This document shows positions 1 through 7,137 of a stretch of 9,796 bases of DNA, in pieces. The position numbers and the translations under genes were made by a program. Numbering within the stretch: position 1 is the first letter of the stretch; each line of letters starts with the position of its first letter. A model generated the notes under the pieces. It saw only the letters and a list, made by a program, of their open reading frames with translations, made no database searches and was not told the origin of the DNA. The DNA comes from Bacillota bacterium (GTDB lineage Bacteria; Vulcanimicrobiota; JAMDEM01), in contig JAMDEM010000154.1 of the NCBI GenBank assembly GCA_023486985.1, forward strand, positions 1 through 9,796, written 5' to 3'.

Positions 1-810
1 GTTAAGATACGGCAAGACGCTTGAGCTCCAGAAAAAGCTTGAAGAAGAAAACGCGCGGCTTGCAAAGATCCAGGAGAGGCAGAAATTTTTAAAAGAAGAA
101 GTGGACGAAGAAGATGTTGCCGATGTTGTTTCCAAATGGACAGGCATCCCTGTTTCAAGAATGCTTGAAGGGGAGATGCATAAACTGGTCACCATGGAAG
201 ACCGCCTGAAAATGAGAGTTGTGGGGCAGGATGACGCAATAACCGCTGTCTCAAACGCCGTAAGAAGGGCGCGGGCAGGAATTGCCGATCCCAACAGGCC
301 TATGGGTTCATTCATTTTTCTTGGTCCTACCGGTGTGGGCAAAACTGAACTTGCAAGAGCGCTGGCGGAGTTTTTGTTTGATGACGAAAGAGCCATGGTT
401 CGCATAGATATGAGCGAGTATATGGAGAAGCATACTGTTTCAAGACTTGTAGGGGCTCCTCCGGGTTATGTGGGGTATGAAGAAGGCGGACAGCTTACCG
501 AAGCAGTGAGGCGAAAGCCATATTCAGTGATTCTCTTTGATGAAATTGAAAAAGCCCACTATGATGTTTTTAACATCATGCTTCAGATTCTAGATGACGG
601 GAGGCTTACGGACGGCCACGGCAGAACGGTTGATTTCAAAAATGCTATTATAATAATGACTTCAAATGTAGGCAGTCAATTGATACATCGGCAACATCTT
701 CTTCGTCCACTTCTTCTTTTAAAAATTTCTGCCTCTCCTGGATCTTTGCAAGCCGCGCGTTTTCTTCTTCAAGCTTTTTCTGGAGCTCAAGCGTCTTGCC
801 GTATCTTAAC
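1..810. repeat. Perfect 126-bp inverted repeat inside clpB (arms 1-126 and 685-810)
   Basis: Position i pairs with position 811-i for every base from 1 to 126, with no mismatch; pairing stops at 127/684. The left arm begins at the window edge, so the true repeat could extend further left. Both arms encode the same ClpB middle-domain segment (about LRYGKTLELQ to EEDVADV). The 558-bp loop (127-684) is single copy and carries the next part of clpB. Identity at synonymous sites means the duplication is either very recent or artificial. The arm length resembles assembler k-mer overlaps, and fold-back chimeras from amplification give this same geometry. I read it as a probable artefact rather than a genuine palindrome. 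Confidence 0.95.
2..684 (+). CDS. clpB: ClpB fragment: end of middle domain plus AAA+ domain 2 (both ends cut)
   Basis: This frame is open from the first bases of the window and encodes the end of the ClpB coiled-coil middle domain, then most of the second AAA+ ATPase domain. Visible motifs are the Walker A GPTGVGKT (about 323-346), the substrate-gripping pore loop GYVGYEEGG (about 464-490), Walker B VILFDE (about 527-544) and the sensor-1 stretch ending TSN. ClpB is a hexameric cytosolic disaggregase that threads aggregated proteins through its pore together with DnaK. The frame matches ClpB through the Leu codon at 680-682; the next codon straddles the junction at 684/685. Beyond it the reading (to 1054) is antisense of the other clpB half and not real protein. 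Joined to the minus-strand half, this supplies composite residues 545-729, so about 130 C-terminal residues (small D2 subdomain, sensor 2) are missing. A GTG at 101 is not a real start, because the homology continues upstream of it. Confidence 0.9.
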
Positions 811-2315
811 TCGGCAACTTTTGCAAGGTCCCCGCGGCGTTCCGCTTCCTGCTCTTCGATTTTTGTATTTTCAATCTCTTCCTTCAGGCTCCTTATCTTC
901 TGGATGGACTCTTTCTCAAGCTTCCAGTGAGCCTTCATCTCATCAGATTTTTCTTTCAAGCCGGCAAGCTCTTTTTCCAGCTTCTCAAGCCTTTCTTTTG
1001 ATGCTGAGTCCTTCTCTTTTCCAAGAACCTGCTTCTCAACTTCCATCTGCATGATTTTTCTTTCAATCTCATCAATCTCGGTGGGAAGGCTGTCAATTTC
1101 AATCCTCAGTTTTGAAGCAGATTCATCAATAAGATCTACAGCCTTATCGGGGAGAAATCTATCGGAAATATAACGGTTGGAAAGATAAGCCGCCGCTACC
1201 AGTGCCGAATCCTTTATTCGCACGCCGTGGTGAATCTCATACTTTTCCTTTAACCCCCGTAAAATAGCAATTGTATCTTCAACGCTCGGCTCTTTCACAT
1301 GAAGAGGCTGAAATCTTCTCTCCAGGGCGGCATCCTTTTCCACATGCTTCCTGTATTCATCCAGGGTAGTGGCGCCGATACAGCGAAGCTCGCCCCTGGC
1401 AAGAGCAGGTTTAAGCATATTGGCGGCGTCAACCGCGCCTTCTGCCGCTCCCGCGCCGACAAGGGTGTGAAGCTCGTCAATAAAAAGGATAATCTTGCCA
1501 TCGGATCTATCAATCTCTTTTAAGACCGCCTTAAGCCTGTCTTCAAATTCACCCCTGAATTTTGCGCCGGCGACCAGAGCGCCGAGATCAAGGGCATATA
1601 TTTTCTTGTCTTTTAGAATCTCAGGAACATCCCCTCTCACAATCCGCTGGGCGAGGCCCTCGGCAATGGCAGTTTTGCCGACTCCCGGATCTCCTATCAA
1701 TACGGGGTTATTCTTTGTTCGTCTTGAAAGGATCTGGATTACACGCCTTATTTCATCATCTCTTCCTATAACAGGGTCAAGTTTTCCCTTCCCCGCAAGC
1801 TCTGTAAGGTCTCTTCCGTATTTTATCAGCGCCTGGTACTTATCTTCCGGGGACTGGTCGGTAACTCTCTGACCGCCTCTTATATCAACCAGAACCTTGT
1901 AAACGGCATCAGGAGTCACACCCAGCTGTCTTAAGATTTTTCCGGAAGGACCATCCTTTTCAGCCGCAATGGCAACAAACAAATGCTCGGTTGACATATA
2001 ATCGTCTTTAAGCCGCTCCGCTTCACGCCATGCGGCTTCCATCACATTCTTTAATCTCGGGGAAAGATAAATCTGCCCTGTTGTGCCTCCATAAACCTGG
2101 GGAATCTTCTTTATCTCTGCGTCAACAAGACTGATTACGTTGCCGGGATCTGCTCCAAGTCTTTCAAGTATTGAAAGGGGCACGCCGCCTTCCTGCTCAA
2201 GAAGAGCTTTCAGGAGATGCTCCACTTCAATCTGCTGATGATTGCTTTTCTCCGATATATCCTGCGCCTCTGCAAGAGCTTCCTGCGCTTTCGTTGTAAG
2301 CCTGTCAAGCCTCAT
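648..2315 (-). CDS. clpB: ClpB fragment: N-domain, AAA+ domain 1 and middle domain (C-terminus lost at fold-back)
   Basis: This is the N-terminal 544 residues of the ATP-dependent disaggregase ClpB. The Clp N-domain occupies residues 1 to about 145. AAA+ domain 1 follows, with Walker A GDPGVGKT at 208-215, Walker B ILFIDE at 276-281 and the paired arginines R333/R334 in ALERRFQ. A long charged coiled-coil middle domain spans about 410-535, which separates ClpB from ClpA-type proteins. The ATG at 2315 is well supported: GGAGG lies 6 nt upstream and MRLDRLTTKAQEAL is a typical ClpB start. Homology ends at position 685; the last 11 residues (SIDCLHLKSLL) come from reading into the inverted copy and are spurious. 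The proper continuation (VSKWTGIPVSRML) lies on the plus strand from 128. No CIRCE element is visible upstream. Whether the gene is intact in the organism cannot be decided from this window. Confidence 0.93.
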   Translation of the reverse strand: MRLDRLTTKAQEALAEAQDISEKSNHQQIEVEHLLKALLEQEGGVPLSILERLGADPGNVISLVDAEIKKIPQVYGGTTGQIYLSPRLKNVMEAAWREAERLKDDYMSTEHLFVAIAAEKDGPSGKILRQLGVTPDAVYKVLVDIRGGQRVTDQSPEDKYQALIKYGRDLTELAGKGKLDPVIGRDDEIRRVIQILSRRTKNNPVLIGDPGVGKTAIAEGLAQRIVRGDVPEILKDKKIYALDLGALVAGAKFRGEFEDRLKAVLKEIDRSDGKIILFIDELHTLVGAGAAEGAVDAANMLKPALARGELRCIGATTLDEYRKHVEKDAALERRFQPLHVKEPSVEDTIAILRGLKEKYEIHHGVRIKDSALVAAAYLSNRYISDRFLPDKAVDLIDESASKLRIEIDSLPTEIDEIERKIMQMEVEKQVLGKEKDSASKERLEKLEKELAGLKEKSDEMKAHWKLEKESIQKIRSLKEEIENTKIEEQEAERRGDLAKVAELRYGKTLELQKKLEEENARLAKIQERQKFLKEEVDEEDVADVSIDCLHLKSLL

Positions 2316-2340
2316 ACATTACCTCCAATTCCCTATTTTC

Positions 2341-2520
2341 ACCCTCACCCTACCATATCTTTCGCTTCGCTCAACCTTTATTATTGTTCCCAGGGTTTTT
2401 GCGGAATATTCTAGGCTTGCCTCCAGCTCGCCAAGAAATTCCAGCCAAAAACCCGTGCTCTTGCTACGCAAGTCCTCCCTCTTCGGTCGGAACGCACCCC
2501 TCTCCCTCAAGGGAGAGGGT
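2341..2520. repeat. Putative 180-bp MITE-like palindromic repeat upstream of clpB
   Basis: The left end accctcaccct (2341-2351) and the right end agggagagggt (2510-2520) are inverted repeats matching at 10 of 11 bases. Inside are a 9-bp inverted pair, gggtttttg at 2393-2401 with caaaaaccc at 2446-2454, and small hairpins such as cttgc-tac-gcaag. The right end is itself a perfect hairpin, ccctctccct-ca-agggagaggg (2498-2519). Similar CCCTCACC ends occur at 5012-5094 and 8287-8332, so a dispersed family is likely. A 63-codon minus-strand frame (2510-2319, TTG start) crosses the element. I treat it as non-coding because it lies wholly in repeat sequence and resembles no family I know. The element fills most of the clpB upstream gap, so any clpB promoter must lie in or beyond it. 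Confidence 0.5.
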
Positions 2521-2529
2521 ATTTAGTTT

Positions 2530-2589
2530 GGCTATAACTCTCCCCTGCGGGGAGAGTTATAGCCATTACTTTCTAATCCCTCTTGAGGG
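2530..2589. repeat. Strong hairpins downstream of the CoA-transferase gene (possible transcription end)
   Basis: A perfect 16-bp stem, ggctataactctcccc (2530-2545) with its complement at 2549-2564, closes on a 3-nt loop. A smaller ccctc-tt-gaggg hairpin lies at 2578-2589. They sit 13 to 72 nt beyond the minus-strand CoA-transferase stop and could end or stabilise its message. No U-run follows the large stem on either strand, so it is not a standard Rho-independent terminator. The GC-rich ctctcccc core links it to the neighbouring palindromic repeats. Confidence 0.55.
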
Positions 2590-2601
2590 GACATTTTATC
2601 T

Positions 2602-3825
2602 TTATATTACTCCCCCATCTTTCAGACTTTTTATTTCTTCTTCCCTGAATCCTAATTCCTGTAAAATTCCATTAGTATGCTCTCCCAGAAGCGGCGGGGG
2701 CATGGTAACTTTCCCCGGAGTATCTGAAAGTTTAACGGGCACGCCCATAAATTTAGTCTTACCTATTAACGGATGATCAAGCTCCACAACCATTTCTCTT
2801 GCCTTTATCTGGGGATGGGAAACAACTTTATCCACCGAAAGAATGGGCCCTGCCGGGATTCCCGCTTCATCAAAAATTTTTACCCACTCATCAACTGTTT
2901 TTTCTTCAAATACCGGCTGAATTACTTTAAAAAGTTCATCTCTATTTTTTACCCTTGAGGGATTGGTTGCAAACTTCTCGTCACTGCATAAATCTTCCAG
3001 CTTCATTATTTTGCAGAAAGATTCCCAGATGCGGTCATTGCCCACGGCAAGATTAAAATAGCCGTCTTTTGCCTTAAATGTCTCATAGGGGCAAATGGTG
3101 GGATGCTGGTTGCCCTTGCGGTGCGGGCTCTTCTCTGTTGCAAAGTAAATACCCGCCTGAAAAGTAAGAAGAGATGAAAGCCCGTCAAGCATTCCAACAT
3201 CAACTTTCTGCCCCCTGCCTGTTTTTTCTCTTGCATAGAGGGCAAGAAGGACTCCCTGGAAAGCATACATGCCTGCAATTAAATCCCCGATTGAAACTCC
3301 AACTTTGTAAGGAGAGCCGGCGGGATCCCCCGTAATATCCATTATTCCCGACAATCCCTGTATTACAAGGTCATACCCGGGCCTTAAAGACTCCGGTCCG
3401 GTCTGGCCAAAGCCTGAAACGGAAGCATAAACAATGCGCGGATTTATGCTTTTAATTTTTTCATATCCCACTCCGAGCTTTTCAGCCGTGCCGGGCCTGA
3501 AGTTTTCGATAAAAACATCGCTTGTTTCCGCAAGTTTATAAATTATTTCAACAGCTTGTTGGCTTTTAAGGTTAAGGGCTATAGATTTTTTATTCCTGTT
3601 AATGCTTAAAAAATAAGCGCTTTCTCCGTGATAGTCGGTCGAATAATTACCAGGCTCCACAGGCTTTATGAAAGGCGGACCAAAAGCCCTGGTGTCATCG
3701 CCTTTTCCAGGCTCCTCAACTTTTATAATCTCCGCTCCCATATCCCCAAGGAGCATTGAGCAGTAAGGTCCTGCAAGCACTCGCGAGAGATCCAGTACCC
3801 TTATGCCCTCCATCGGTCCTTTCAT
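2602..3825 (-). CDS. CaiB/BaiF family (class III) CoA-transferase
   Basis: The 407-residue length and sequence fit family III CoA-transferases, which move CoA between acyl-CoA thioesters and free carboxylates through an Asp-linked mixed anhydride. The N-terminal signature GIRVLDLSRVLAGPYCSMLLGDMGAEIIKVE (about 7-37) is classic. NRNKKSIALNLK (77-88) and DVFIENFRPGTAEKLG (103-118) follow. D181 in GVSIGD aligns with the catalytic Asp of formyl-CoA transferase by my reading. GRGQKVDVGMLD (203-214) and a C-terminal small domain complete the fold. The substrate cannot be named: the family covers formyl-, carnitine-, succinyl- and bile-acid-CoA enzymes. The ATG at 3825 is 20 nt after the DUF711 stop, with a weak GGGGG about 10 nt upstream. 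A second ATG four codons in, preceded by AAAGGA, is possible. Close spacing suggests co-transcription with the DUF711 gene. The protein should be cytosolic and dimeric. Confidence 0.93.
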   Translation of the reverse strand: MKGPMEGIRVLDLSRVLAGPYCSMLLGDMGAEIIKVEEPGKGDDTRAFGPPFIKPVEPGNYSTDYHGESAYFLSINRNKKSIALNLKSQQAVEIIYKLAETSDVFIENFRPGTAEKLGVGYEKIKSINPRIVYASVSGFGQTGPESLRPGYDLVIQGLSGIMDITGDPAGSPYKVGVSIGDLIAGMYAFQGVLLALYAREKTGRGQKVDVGMLDGLSSLLTFQAGIYFATEKSPHRKGNQHPTICPYETFKAKDGYFNLAVGNDRIWESFCKIMKLEDLCSDEKFATNPSRVKNRDELFKVIQPVFEEKTVDEWVKIFDEAGIPAGPILSVDKVVSHPQIKAREMVVELDHPLIGKTKFMGVPVKLSDTPGKVTMPPPLLGEHTNGILQELGFREEEIKSLKDGGVI

Positions 3826-3845
3826 AATCTAATTTCCCCCCGTTT

Positions 3846-4994
3846 TCATACTTTTAAAATTTTGCAGTCTATCAGGTACGGCGAATTAAATTCCGTCATT
3901 TCACCGGCATTCTTGCCGGGGATGGGAAACAACCTTGCAGATAAAGGCTTATCCAGTTTTATCGCCAATGCCGCTGTATCAAGCAATATAGCTTCAATCG
4001 TTTCAACAGGTACGTCTCCCGGTACCGGAACGGTATCAAGCCCGCAGCCGCAAACTGCCGAATATAATAACAAATCAGTCAGATTGTAAGTTCCTTCACT
4101 GGCTCTTTCAACAAGTCCGAAATCCTCGCATACAGGCAGCATAAGGCCCGAATAGCCGCAGGTCTTAACCTCTAAACTTTTTAAAACACGGGTAATAACA
4201 GCCGAAATTGCAAGGGTACCGGGATGCCCAAACCTGCCGATTCCAAGTTTTTCATAAGCAAAGGCGATGCTTTCATTTTTATCAAGTGACGGTGCAAGAG
4301 ACGAATCAATCCCAGCATACTTAATTTTATATTTCCTCGAAACTTCTTCTGCAAGTTCGGCAGCTTTTCCCAGCTCTTCTTCAAATATTGCTTTCAGGTT
4401 TTCTTCCGCTTCAATTAAATTAGTTGATTTTGAAAACGCCTTCATAACAAGATCGCTGCATTCAAACCCTATGGAAAAAGATGTTTCTCCTTCGTGATAA
4501 GCGGCAGGGAAAAAAGGAATTCCCGGCGGGCAATTTGCCCACGCGCAGAATCTTAGATTGCCGCAGCCGTTCCCAGTTTCTTCCGATATTTGTTTAATTG
4601 CCTTTGCCGATGCCTTTATATTTTCAAAATTTATTCCGGATTTTACATCACCGATTTTGCTTGAGCAAAAAATTGTAATAGAAGTATTTTTGATAATCCC
4701 AGGGATAATTTTGATTTTTGAAGGTGTCCCGGCATACCCGATATTGAAAAAGCCGGCATCCTGCTCCCGGCAGATTTTTTCAATCTTTTGAATTTCCCTT
4801 ACAACTTCTTCATCCTTCAAGCCATGGAGATACTCTTCCCATGAATTAGATGCTATCCTTGGCTCCTGAACTTCATACCCATTTTGTTCAAAAAAAGCCT
4901 TTGCATTTTGATTAAATTCAGAGGCTTTTTTTATCTTGTCTTCATCTACGGAAGATTGAAGGGAGATGCCGGTTGTAATCGTTCTTATTTTCAT
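3846..4994 (-). CDS. DUF711 family protein
   Basis: This 382-residue protein fits the DUF711 family (full length about 380-450). Conserved blocks are NGCGNLRFCAWANCPPGIPFFPAAYH (about 142-167), GETSFSIGFE (169-178), the GRFGHPGTLA segment (253-262), CGYSGLMLPVCEDFGL (279-294) and the Cys/Gly-rich CGCGLDTVPVPGD (315-327). From recall, DUF711 is related to UPF0210 proteins, whose fold resembles pyruvate formate-lyase. No glycyl-radical motif is visible at the C-terminus, so radical chemistry should not be assumed. No signal peptide or membrane segment is seen, so it is probably cytosolic. The several conserved Cys and His residues could bind metal or act in catalysis. It is the first gene of a probable operon with the CoA-transferase 20 nt downstream. 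The ATG at 4994 has only a weak AAGAGA upstream. The biochemical function is unknown. Confidence 0.88.
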   Translation of the reverse strand: MKIRTITTGISLQSSVDEDKIKKASEFNQNAKAFFEQNGYEVQEPRIASNSWEEYLHGLKDEEVVREIQKIEKICREQDAGFFNIGYAGTPSKIKIIPGIIKNTSITIFCSSKIGDVKSGINFENIKASAKAIKQISEETGNGCGNLRFCAWANCPPGIPFFPAAYHEGETSFSIGFECSDLVMKAFSKSTNLIEAEENLKAIFEEELGKAAELAEEVSRKYKIKYAGIDSSLAPSLDKNESIAFAYEKLGIGRFGHPGTLAISAVITRVLKSLEVKTCGYSGLMLPVCEDFGLVERASEGTYNLTDLLLYSAVCGCGLDTVPVPGDVPVETIEAILLDTAALAIKLDKPLSARLFPIPGKNAGEMTEFNSPYLIDCKILKV

Positions 4995-5011
4995 AATTCT
5001 CTTAACTAATC

Positions 5012-5094
5012 CCCGTCACCCTTCCCCTCTCCCAGCTTTACTAATCCCCCTCTTTGCTAAAGAGGGGTTAGGGGAGTTAGGTGGAGGGTGAGGG
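5012..5094. repeat. Imperfect palindromic repeat (CCCTCACC family)
   Basis: The ends cccgtcaccct (5012-5022) and agggtgaggg (5085-5094) are inverted copies differing by one inserted base. The centre is a 9-bp hairpin, cccctcttt-gct-aaagagggg (5047-5067), extended outward by ctaa/ttag. It lies in the 238-bp gap between the divergent DUF711 and C39-like genes. The remaining sequence (5095-5232) is AT-rich and holds the probable promoter and ribosome binding site of the C39-like gene. Confidence 0.65.
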
Positions 5095-5167
5095 TTTATT
5101 TGAATTTTTAAAACTATTTCTCTAAAAAATCAGGAAAAACCTTTTCATTACAGCACGTGGAGGAACC

Positions 5168-5200
5168 TTGACTTATCCATATAATGTAGTGAAGTATAAA
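5168..5200 (+). promoter_or_regulatory. Possible promoter region of the C39-like peptidase gene
   Basis: The region contains a perfect TATAAT (5180-5185), a TATAAA (5195-5200) and a TTGACT (5168-5173). The pieces do not pair well: TTGACT is 6 bp from TATAAT and 21 bp from TATAAA, and no good -35 lies about 17 bp before TATAAT. A promoter here is plausible from position and base composition, but the exact start is unresolved. The ribosome binding site, agaggggg at 5218-5225, is 7 nt before the ATG at 5233. Confidence 0.3.
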
Positions 5201-5232
5201 GTAAGTTATATTGTTCCAGAGGGGGTTTTCTA

Positions 5233-6525
5233 ATGAAGATAGATGAACCTAAACCAATCAAAAAAAGCCAGCCTCATCATATTCAGCCGGCACCGGAACA
5301 TAAAACAATCCACCAATCTCAAATACACAAGGCAAACAAAGTTTCTTCAACTGAATCAAAAACATCTTCCAGAACGCATGATGAATACGTGGGAAAACCC
5401 ATAGGTCCCGATGAGAAAAAGCTTGATGTTCCACTGGTAAAGCAGGACCGGGCACAATGCGGCTCCACCAGCCTTGCAATGATTTTTGATTACTGGAACA
5501 AAAAAGATCCTGCAAATAAAGATTACAGCAAGGATGAAATTGCCCGTGAAGCAAATCCCATGGACAATTTCCTGCCCGACTCCTCGCATACATTGGGTCC
5601 TGTTAACCTCAAGACCGATAAAGCCGGCATTGAAATCAATGTAAACGGAAAGCAGGTTACGAATGTAGGAGGACAGGCAACTGTGGCGCTTGCAAACTAC
5701 GCCCGCGAGCACGGATATGCCGTATCGGTTATCAACAATGCTTCCCAGGACAAACTTAAGAAGGCGATAGATAATGGAATTCCTCCGATGATCAGTGTGG
5801 ATATATCAGGCGACGGTAAAATTGACCATGATGTTGTGGTAACAGGATACCGCACAACTGAAGACGGCAAGAGAGAATGGATTATCAACAACCCCTGGGG
5901 GCAGGAAGAAACATGGAGCAGTAACAAGCTCGAAGGTATGTGGAAAAACCACGGGCTCCAGGATGCAGGCATAGGGCATCAGATGCTTCTTGTAGCGCCC
6001 CATAATCAGAAAGATAAGCTTCTTCCGTCCAATTTCTCCGGAGAAGGCGGAGATATTGCCAGTACAGGAGCCTTTGATATCTTAACCGCAGCCAAAAATA
6101 AAGATGCAGGCACTCTGGCAAAAGCCGGCGTGGAACTGGCTGGCGGCGCAGCATCCTCAGTGATGCACCTCAGCGGCTCAGTATCCCAGGCGGCAGGGAA
6201 TGCACTGGATAATATAGGACAGAAGATTCCTCCCGTACTTGGTCCTGCCTCAGTTGCTTTGCAGCTCCTGGGCAAGGGCATGAAAGTATCCGGAGCTATT
6301 ACCGAAAAGGAGTCGGCCCTGGTGGGACAGGGCACATTCGCTATTGCCTCAGCCGTTAAACAGAATGTAAACGCCGGTGTTGCTACCGCCTCTTCAAAAT
6401 TTAAACAAGGACAGGAGCTTTTTGCACATGGCGTACAGACCGGGCAGCATCTGATTAAAGAAGGTAAAGAAAAGATTGCTCAGGCTGCGGACAAACTCTT
6501 CAGTTTCTGGAGTTCAATAGGCTAA
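5233..6525 (+). CDS. C39-like (papain-fold) cysteine peptidase domain protein with Ala/Gly-rich C-terminal half
   Basis: The protein has 430 residues. Residues 1-60 are polar and rich in His, Gln, Lys and Pro, probably disordered. About 64-255 form a C39-like papain-fold domain: DVPLVKQDRAQCGSTSLAMIFDYW carries Q71 (oxyanion hole) and nucleophile C76, then H199 in KIDHDVVVTGY, then N219/N220 in INNPWG, where related domains usually have Asp. The set is compatible with an active Cys-His-Asn peptidase, amidase or related enzyme. Residues 275-390 are Ala/Gly/Ser-rich with amphipathic or weakly hydrophobic stretches (ELAGGAASSV, GPASVALQLLGKG), followed by a charged helix (about 387-425). No Sec signal peptide and no ABC-transporter domains are present, so it is not a bacteriocin exporter. 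The ATG is supported by agaggggg 7 nt upstream. Export route and target are unknown; an exported enzyme or effector is only inference. Its stop overlaps the convergent hemerythrin stop. Confidence 0.8.
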   Translation: MKIDEPKPIKKSQPHHIQPAPEHKTIHQSQIHKANKVSSTESKTSSRTHDEYVGKPIGPDEKKLDVPLVKQDRAQCGSTSLAMIFDYWNKKDPANKDYSKDEIAREANPMDNFLPDSSHTLGPVNLKTDKAGIEINVNGKQVTNVGGQATVALANYAREHGYAVSVINNASQDKLKKAIDNGIPPMISVDISGDGKIDHDVVVTGYRTTEDGKREWIINNPWGQEETWSSNKLEGMWKNHGLQDAGIGHQMLLVAPHNQKDKLLPSNFSGEGGDIASTGAFDILTAAKNKDAGTLAKAGVELAGGAASSVMHLSGSVSQAAGNALDNIGQKIPPVLGPASVALQLLGKGMKVSGAITEKESALVGQGTFAIASAVKQNVNAGVATASSKFKQGQELFAHGVQTGQHLIKEGKEKIAQAADKLFSFWSSIG

Positions 6526-7076
6526 CCTAAATATATTTCTTTTAATTGCTTGAGAAGCTGGTGAAATTCTTCGTGCTTGCCAGGGCCAACTCTCTCAAGC
6601 TCTATTTTTTCAAAACCTTCCATCAATTCTTTTTGCTTTTCTTCTGAAAGCTGTATATCGGCAAAAGGGTAAAGAATGGTATCTTCTTTTTCAATATGCT
6701 GGGTTAAAAGATTGATATAGTGTCTTGCATTTTCAGCAATTTCAGATGCAGCGTTGCCATCACCTGATTTATACCTTGAAACAGCATCACTCATGCCTCT
6801 GACATATCCCCGTCCTGCATCGTGCTCCATAAGCATTACACCAATCGGTCCCCCTTCTCTGGGAACCCCAGCCTCCTCCATAGCAACAAAAAGAAGATCT
6901 TCTTCCTTGCCGTGGTGGCATTTATCAGCAAAAACTTTGATGAATTCAATGATTTTCTCAAGATGTTCCGGACTCACTTCTTTTCTGGATTCCAGTTTCC
7001 CGCTAACTTTATCTAAAACGCTCAACATTAACTTTATCGCTTCATGTTCTTTTTTCAATTCTTCAGTTGGTTTCAC
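6522..7076 (-). CDS. Hemerythrin-like (HHE) di-iron protein
   Basis: This 184-residue protein is a single four-helix hemerythrin domain. Candidate iron ligands fall in the expected order: H11 (KKEHEA), H54/H55 with E58/E59 (CHHGKEED), H85 (LMEHDAGRG), H127 and E131/D132 (TQHIEKEDTILYPFAD). Such proteins bind a non-haem di-iron centre that carries O2 or senses or scavenges O2 or NO in the cytosol. There is no signal peptide, membrane segment or fused signalling domain, so a storage or protective role is more likely than chemotaxis sensing. The start is GTG, chosen because a strong GGAGGTG lies 8 nt upstream and no nearby in-frame ATG exists. The gene ends against the C39-like gene, with stop codons overlapping in the four bases CTAA (6522-6525). 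Upstream, TTGTCT and TAGTTA about 17 bp apart could be a weak promoter. Confidence 0.94.
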   Translation of the reverse strand: MKPTEELKKEHEAIKLMLSVLDKVSGKLESRKEVSPEHLEKIIEFIKVFADKCHHGKEEDLLFVAMEEAGVPREGGPIGVMLMEHDAGRGYVRGMSDAVSRYKSGDGNAASEIAENARHYINLLTQHIEKEDTILYPFADIQLSEEKQKELMEGFEKIELERVGPGKHEEFHQLLKQLKEIYLG

Positions 7077-7084
7077 TTTTTAGC

Positions 7085-7091
7085 CACCTCC
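7085..7091 (-). promoter_or_regulatory. Ribosome binding site fixing the hemerythrin GTG start
   Basis: GGAGGTG on the minus strand lies 8 nt before the GTG at 7076-7074. It is a near-ideal Shine-Dalgarno site and the main reason for accepting a GTG start here. Confidence 0.8.
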
Positions 7092-7137
7092 AAAATTTTT
7101 GCTCAATCTATTACTTTTAATTTAACTACGCATACCG

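Noticed and set aside
127..684. Invertible DNA switch: a 558-bp segment flanked by inverted repeats that could turn clpB on and off
   Set aside because: Inverting the loop would restore frame into AAA+ domain 2, but the reading would still run into the other repeat arm and lack the C-terminal ~130 residues, so no orientation gives a complete ClpB. The arms are simply coding sequence and no recombinase is nearby. A fold-back artefact is simpler.
685..1054. Plus-strand reading continuing from the ClpB fragment to a stop at 1054
   Set aside because: After the junction it reads antisense of the minus-strand clpB half, giving low-complexity Leu/Ser/Gln-rich sequence with no homology.
2319..2510. 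Small 63-residue minus-strand frame just ahead of clpB (KSTGFWLEFLGELEA region)
   Set aside because: It needs a TTG start, lies wholly within the palindromic repeat element and its translated ends are repeat sequence. Real translation cannot be excluded but is unsupported.
2316..2601. CIRCE (HrcA) or heat-shock operator upstream of clpB
   Set aside because: I looked for TTAGCACTC with its inverted partner and for a clear heat-shock type promoter on the minus strand and found neither; the gap is mostly palindromic repeat.
5233..6525. C39 bacteriocin-processing ABC transporter
   Set aside because: The peptidase domain is not followed by transmembrane helices or an ATP-binding domain, and no double-glycine leader peptide gene is nearby.
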